DNA from: Magnetovibrio sp. | Lineage (GTDB): Bacteria > Pseudomonadota > Alphaproteobacteria > Rhodospirillales > Magnetovibrionaceae | Direction of reading: 5' to 3' | Assembly: GCA_016763255.1 (NCBI GenBank) | Contig: JAESUA010000051.1 | Span: 1-7,045, forward strand | Length of the DNA stretch: 7,045 nucleotides | Part shown: piece by piece, positions 6,424 through 7,045 of the stretch | Layout of the letters: every line of letters begins with the position of its first letter | How positions within the stretch are numbered: the stretch's first letter is position 1 | Program-made: the position numbers and the translations under genes | Notes under the pieces: generated by a model | Databases searched by the model: none | What the model was told of the DNA's origin: nothing | The model's input: the letters and a program-made list of their open reading frames with translations, nothing else

Positions 6424-6449
6424 TCACCCCCCGGAAATTAGGCGGGTGG
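6424..6449 (+). terminator. GC-rich stem-loop after the diguanylate cyclase gene
   Basis: CACCCCCC (6425-6432) pairs with GGCGGGTG (6441-6448) with one C-C mismatch and an eight-base loop, 48 bases after the stop codon. It is the only GC-rich hairpin close to the end of this gene. It is not followed by a T-run, so intrinsic termination is doubtful. Confidence 0.25.
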
Positions 6450-6756
6450 AAATAATCTAAAATATGAGAAATGCAGCGCACGGTTGTCTAATTTGTGGAT
6501 AAATAATAAGACGAGCTCAAATATTTCAGCAATACTCGGTAAATGTTGTGTCTTTTGACTTTATTGCGGCATCGAGTGATGGTGAAGTCGTATGAGCGAT
6601 TAAAGTAGATTTACTATAATTGGTTGCATACTTAAGCGGTTGCCAGGGGCATTTTTCGGGAGCCGAAGGCATTTGCCTGGTCGGCCTGAATTGGAAAGAA
6701 TGACGGGGCGAAACGTAAAGCGATTCTTCAGTAAGTTCATTTGTGCTTGTTATTGT

Positions 6757-6790
6757 TGGTAAATTCACCACATTTTGAATTCAATTGAAT
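6757..6790. repeat. Two adjacent palindromes before the CHASE3-type gene
   Basis: TGGTAAATTCACCA (6757-6770) is a 14-base palindrome with one mismatched pair, and ATTCAATTGAAT (6779-6790) is a perfect 12-base palindrome. Their centres are 21 bases apart, about two turns of the helix, and the second ends 15 bases before the ATG at 6806. They could be binding sites for a dimeric regulator; the two sequences share only an AATT core. Confidence 0.35.
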
Positions 6791-6805
6791 GACGGGGGTG
6801 GCCTG

Positions 6806-7036
6806 ATGAAATTTGGCTTGAGAGCAACGTTGCTGTTTTATGTCGGACTTTTGGTGGCCATCATCATCGTCAATTTCGGGGGTCTTTTGATCACCGAGAA
6901 AATTTCCGACACGCAGCAAGGTTGGGTCGTGCATACGTACCGTGTGATTGCAAACAGCAACAGCCCATCTCGAAATACATTCTTAAGAAGAGGATCAGTT
7001 GTTTCTACTGATTCAACTTTCACAGAATCTATCTGA
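6806..7036 (+). pseudogene. Truncated start of a CHASE3-type membrane receptor
   Basis: The frame opens MKFGLRATLLFYVGLLVAI with one membrane helix (about 7-30). It then reads ISDTQQGWVVHTYRVIANSN (33-52), the beginning of a CHASE3 sensor domain, in which WVVHTY..IA is the usual first-helix pattern. CHASE3 heads occur on chemoreceptors, histidine kinases and diguanylate cyclases, proteins of several hundred residues. Here family likeness ends at Asn52 (codon at 6959-6961). The next 24 residues, rich in Ser, Thr and Arg, look unlike the family, and a TGA follows at 7034. GC content falls to about a third after the same point. The gene therefore seems broken by insertion, recombination or a misjoined assembly. 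The ATG at 6806 has a GGGGGTGG before it; a TTG at 6785 is less likely. The original output domain cannot be known. Confidence 0.6.
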
Positions 7037-7045
7037 TATATATAA
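6950..7045 (-). other. Possible 3' coding fragment, nucleotidyltransferase-like
   Basis: On the minus strand, the frame that enters from base 7044 has no stop and reads QIDSVKVESVETTD, then PLLKNVFRDGLLLF, before running into antisense of the CHASE3-type gene. The pattern of alternating hydrophobic strand, acidic stretch, PLL..V..DG.LLF resembles the last strand and helix of small MNT-type nucleotidyltransferases. Only about 30 residues are visible and no catalytic motif is included, so this is a weak suggestion. If right, the gene lost its end at the breakpoint near 6960. Confidence 0.25.

Larger units (their letters stand above)
6377..6805. other. AT-rich intergenic region without a convincing gene
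   Basis: This 429-base stretch holds C-runs of seven (6393-6399) and six (6427-6432), then DNA clearly richer in A and T than the flanking genes. A short minus-strand frame (6526-6771) starts with GTG, lacks a ribosome binding site and resembles nothing I know. A TATAAT stands at 6615-6620 without a -35 partner. TTCGG (6655-6659) and CCGAA (6663-6667) form a small hairpin with a GAG loop. Two palindromes lie just before the downstream start. No tRNA, small RNA or transposon end is recognisable. Confidence 0.5.

Noticed and set aside
6615..6620. Perfect TATAAT in the AT-rich intergenic region
   Set aside because: No -35 or extended -10 element accompanies it, and such a hexamer is likely by chance in AT-rich DNA.
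6526..6771. 81-codon minus-strand frame
   Set aside because: GTG start without a ribosome binding site, low-complexity Ser/Thr-rich product and no recognisable family.

Overview
This is chromosomal DNA from a motile Gram-negative bacterium, most likely an alphaproteobacterium of the Rhodospirillales type. The codon choice is moderately GC-rich, and the stator pair is of the PomA/PomB kind rather than the enterobacterial MotA/MotB kind. A DMT-family transporter, a GTG-started substrate-binding/GGDEF fusion and several chemoreceptor-type genes lie close together, as in free-living aquatic members of that group. The taxonomic placement is an inference from protein character; no ribosomal or other marker gene is present.

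Layout. 1-252 (+) is the 3' end of a DMT/EamA transporter gene; its stop codon overlaps that of the next gene. 249-1858 (-) is a two-gene stator operon, pomA then pomB, joined by a one-base TAATG overlap. 2077-2376 (-) is a pterin-4a-carbinolamine dehydratase, divergent from a small HExxH metalloprotease-like gene at 2463-2876 (+). 2956-3366 (-) is an unrecognised, repeat-rich Pro/Ala/Val/Asp protein with two plausible starts. 3598-4845 (+) is a methyl-accepting chemotaxis protein with almost no periplasmic part. 4970-6376 (+) is a membrane-anchored diguanylate cyclase with a periplasmic amino-acid-binding-type sensor. 6377-6805 is an AT-rich stretch with no convincing gene. 6806-7036 (+) begins like a CHASE3-containing membrane receptor, but the family-like sequence stops after about 52 residues and is followed by AT-rich DNA of different character.

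How the genes fit together. Four of the eight genes bear on motility and signalling: the stator that drives flagellar rotation, a chemoreceptor, a c-di-GMP synthase with a periplasmic ligand sensor, and the start of a second receptor. A ligand-to-c-di-GMP-to-motility link is a reasonable inference, but nothing in the sequence shows direct coupling. The carbinolamine dehydratase, metalloprotease and repeat protein are unrelated housekeeping or unknown genes.

No CRISPR array, tRNA, rRNA, complete insertion sequence or clear multi-gene defence system is visible. The points most worth a second look are the breakpoint near 6960 with a possible nucleotidyltransferase-like tail on the other strand, an RNA hairpin that covers the ribosome binding site of the diguanylate cyclase, and the repeat protein with two in-frame, separately ribosome-bound starts.
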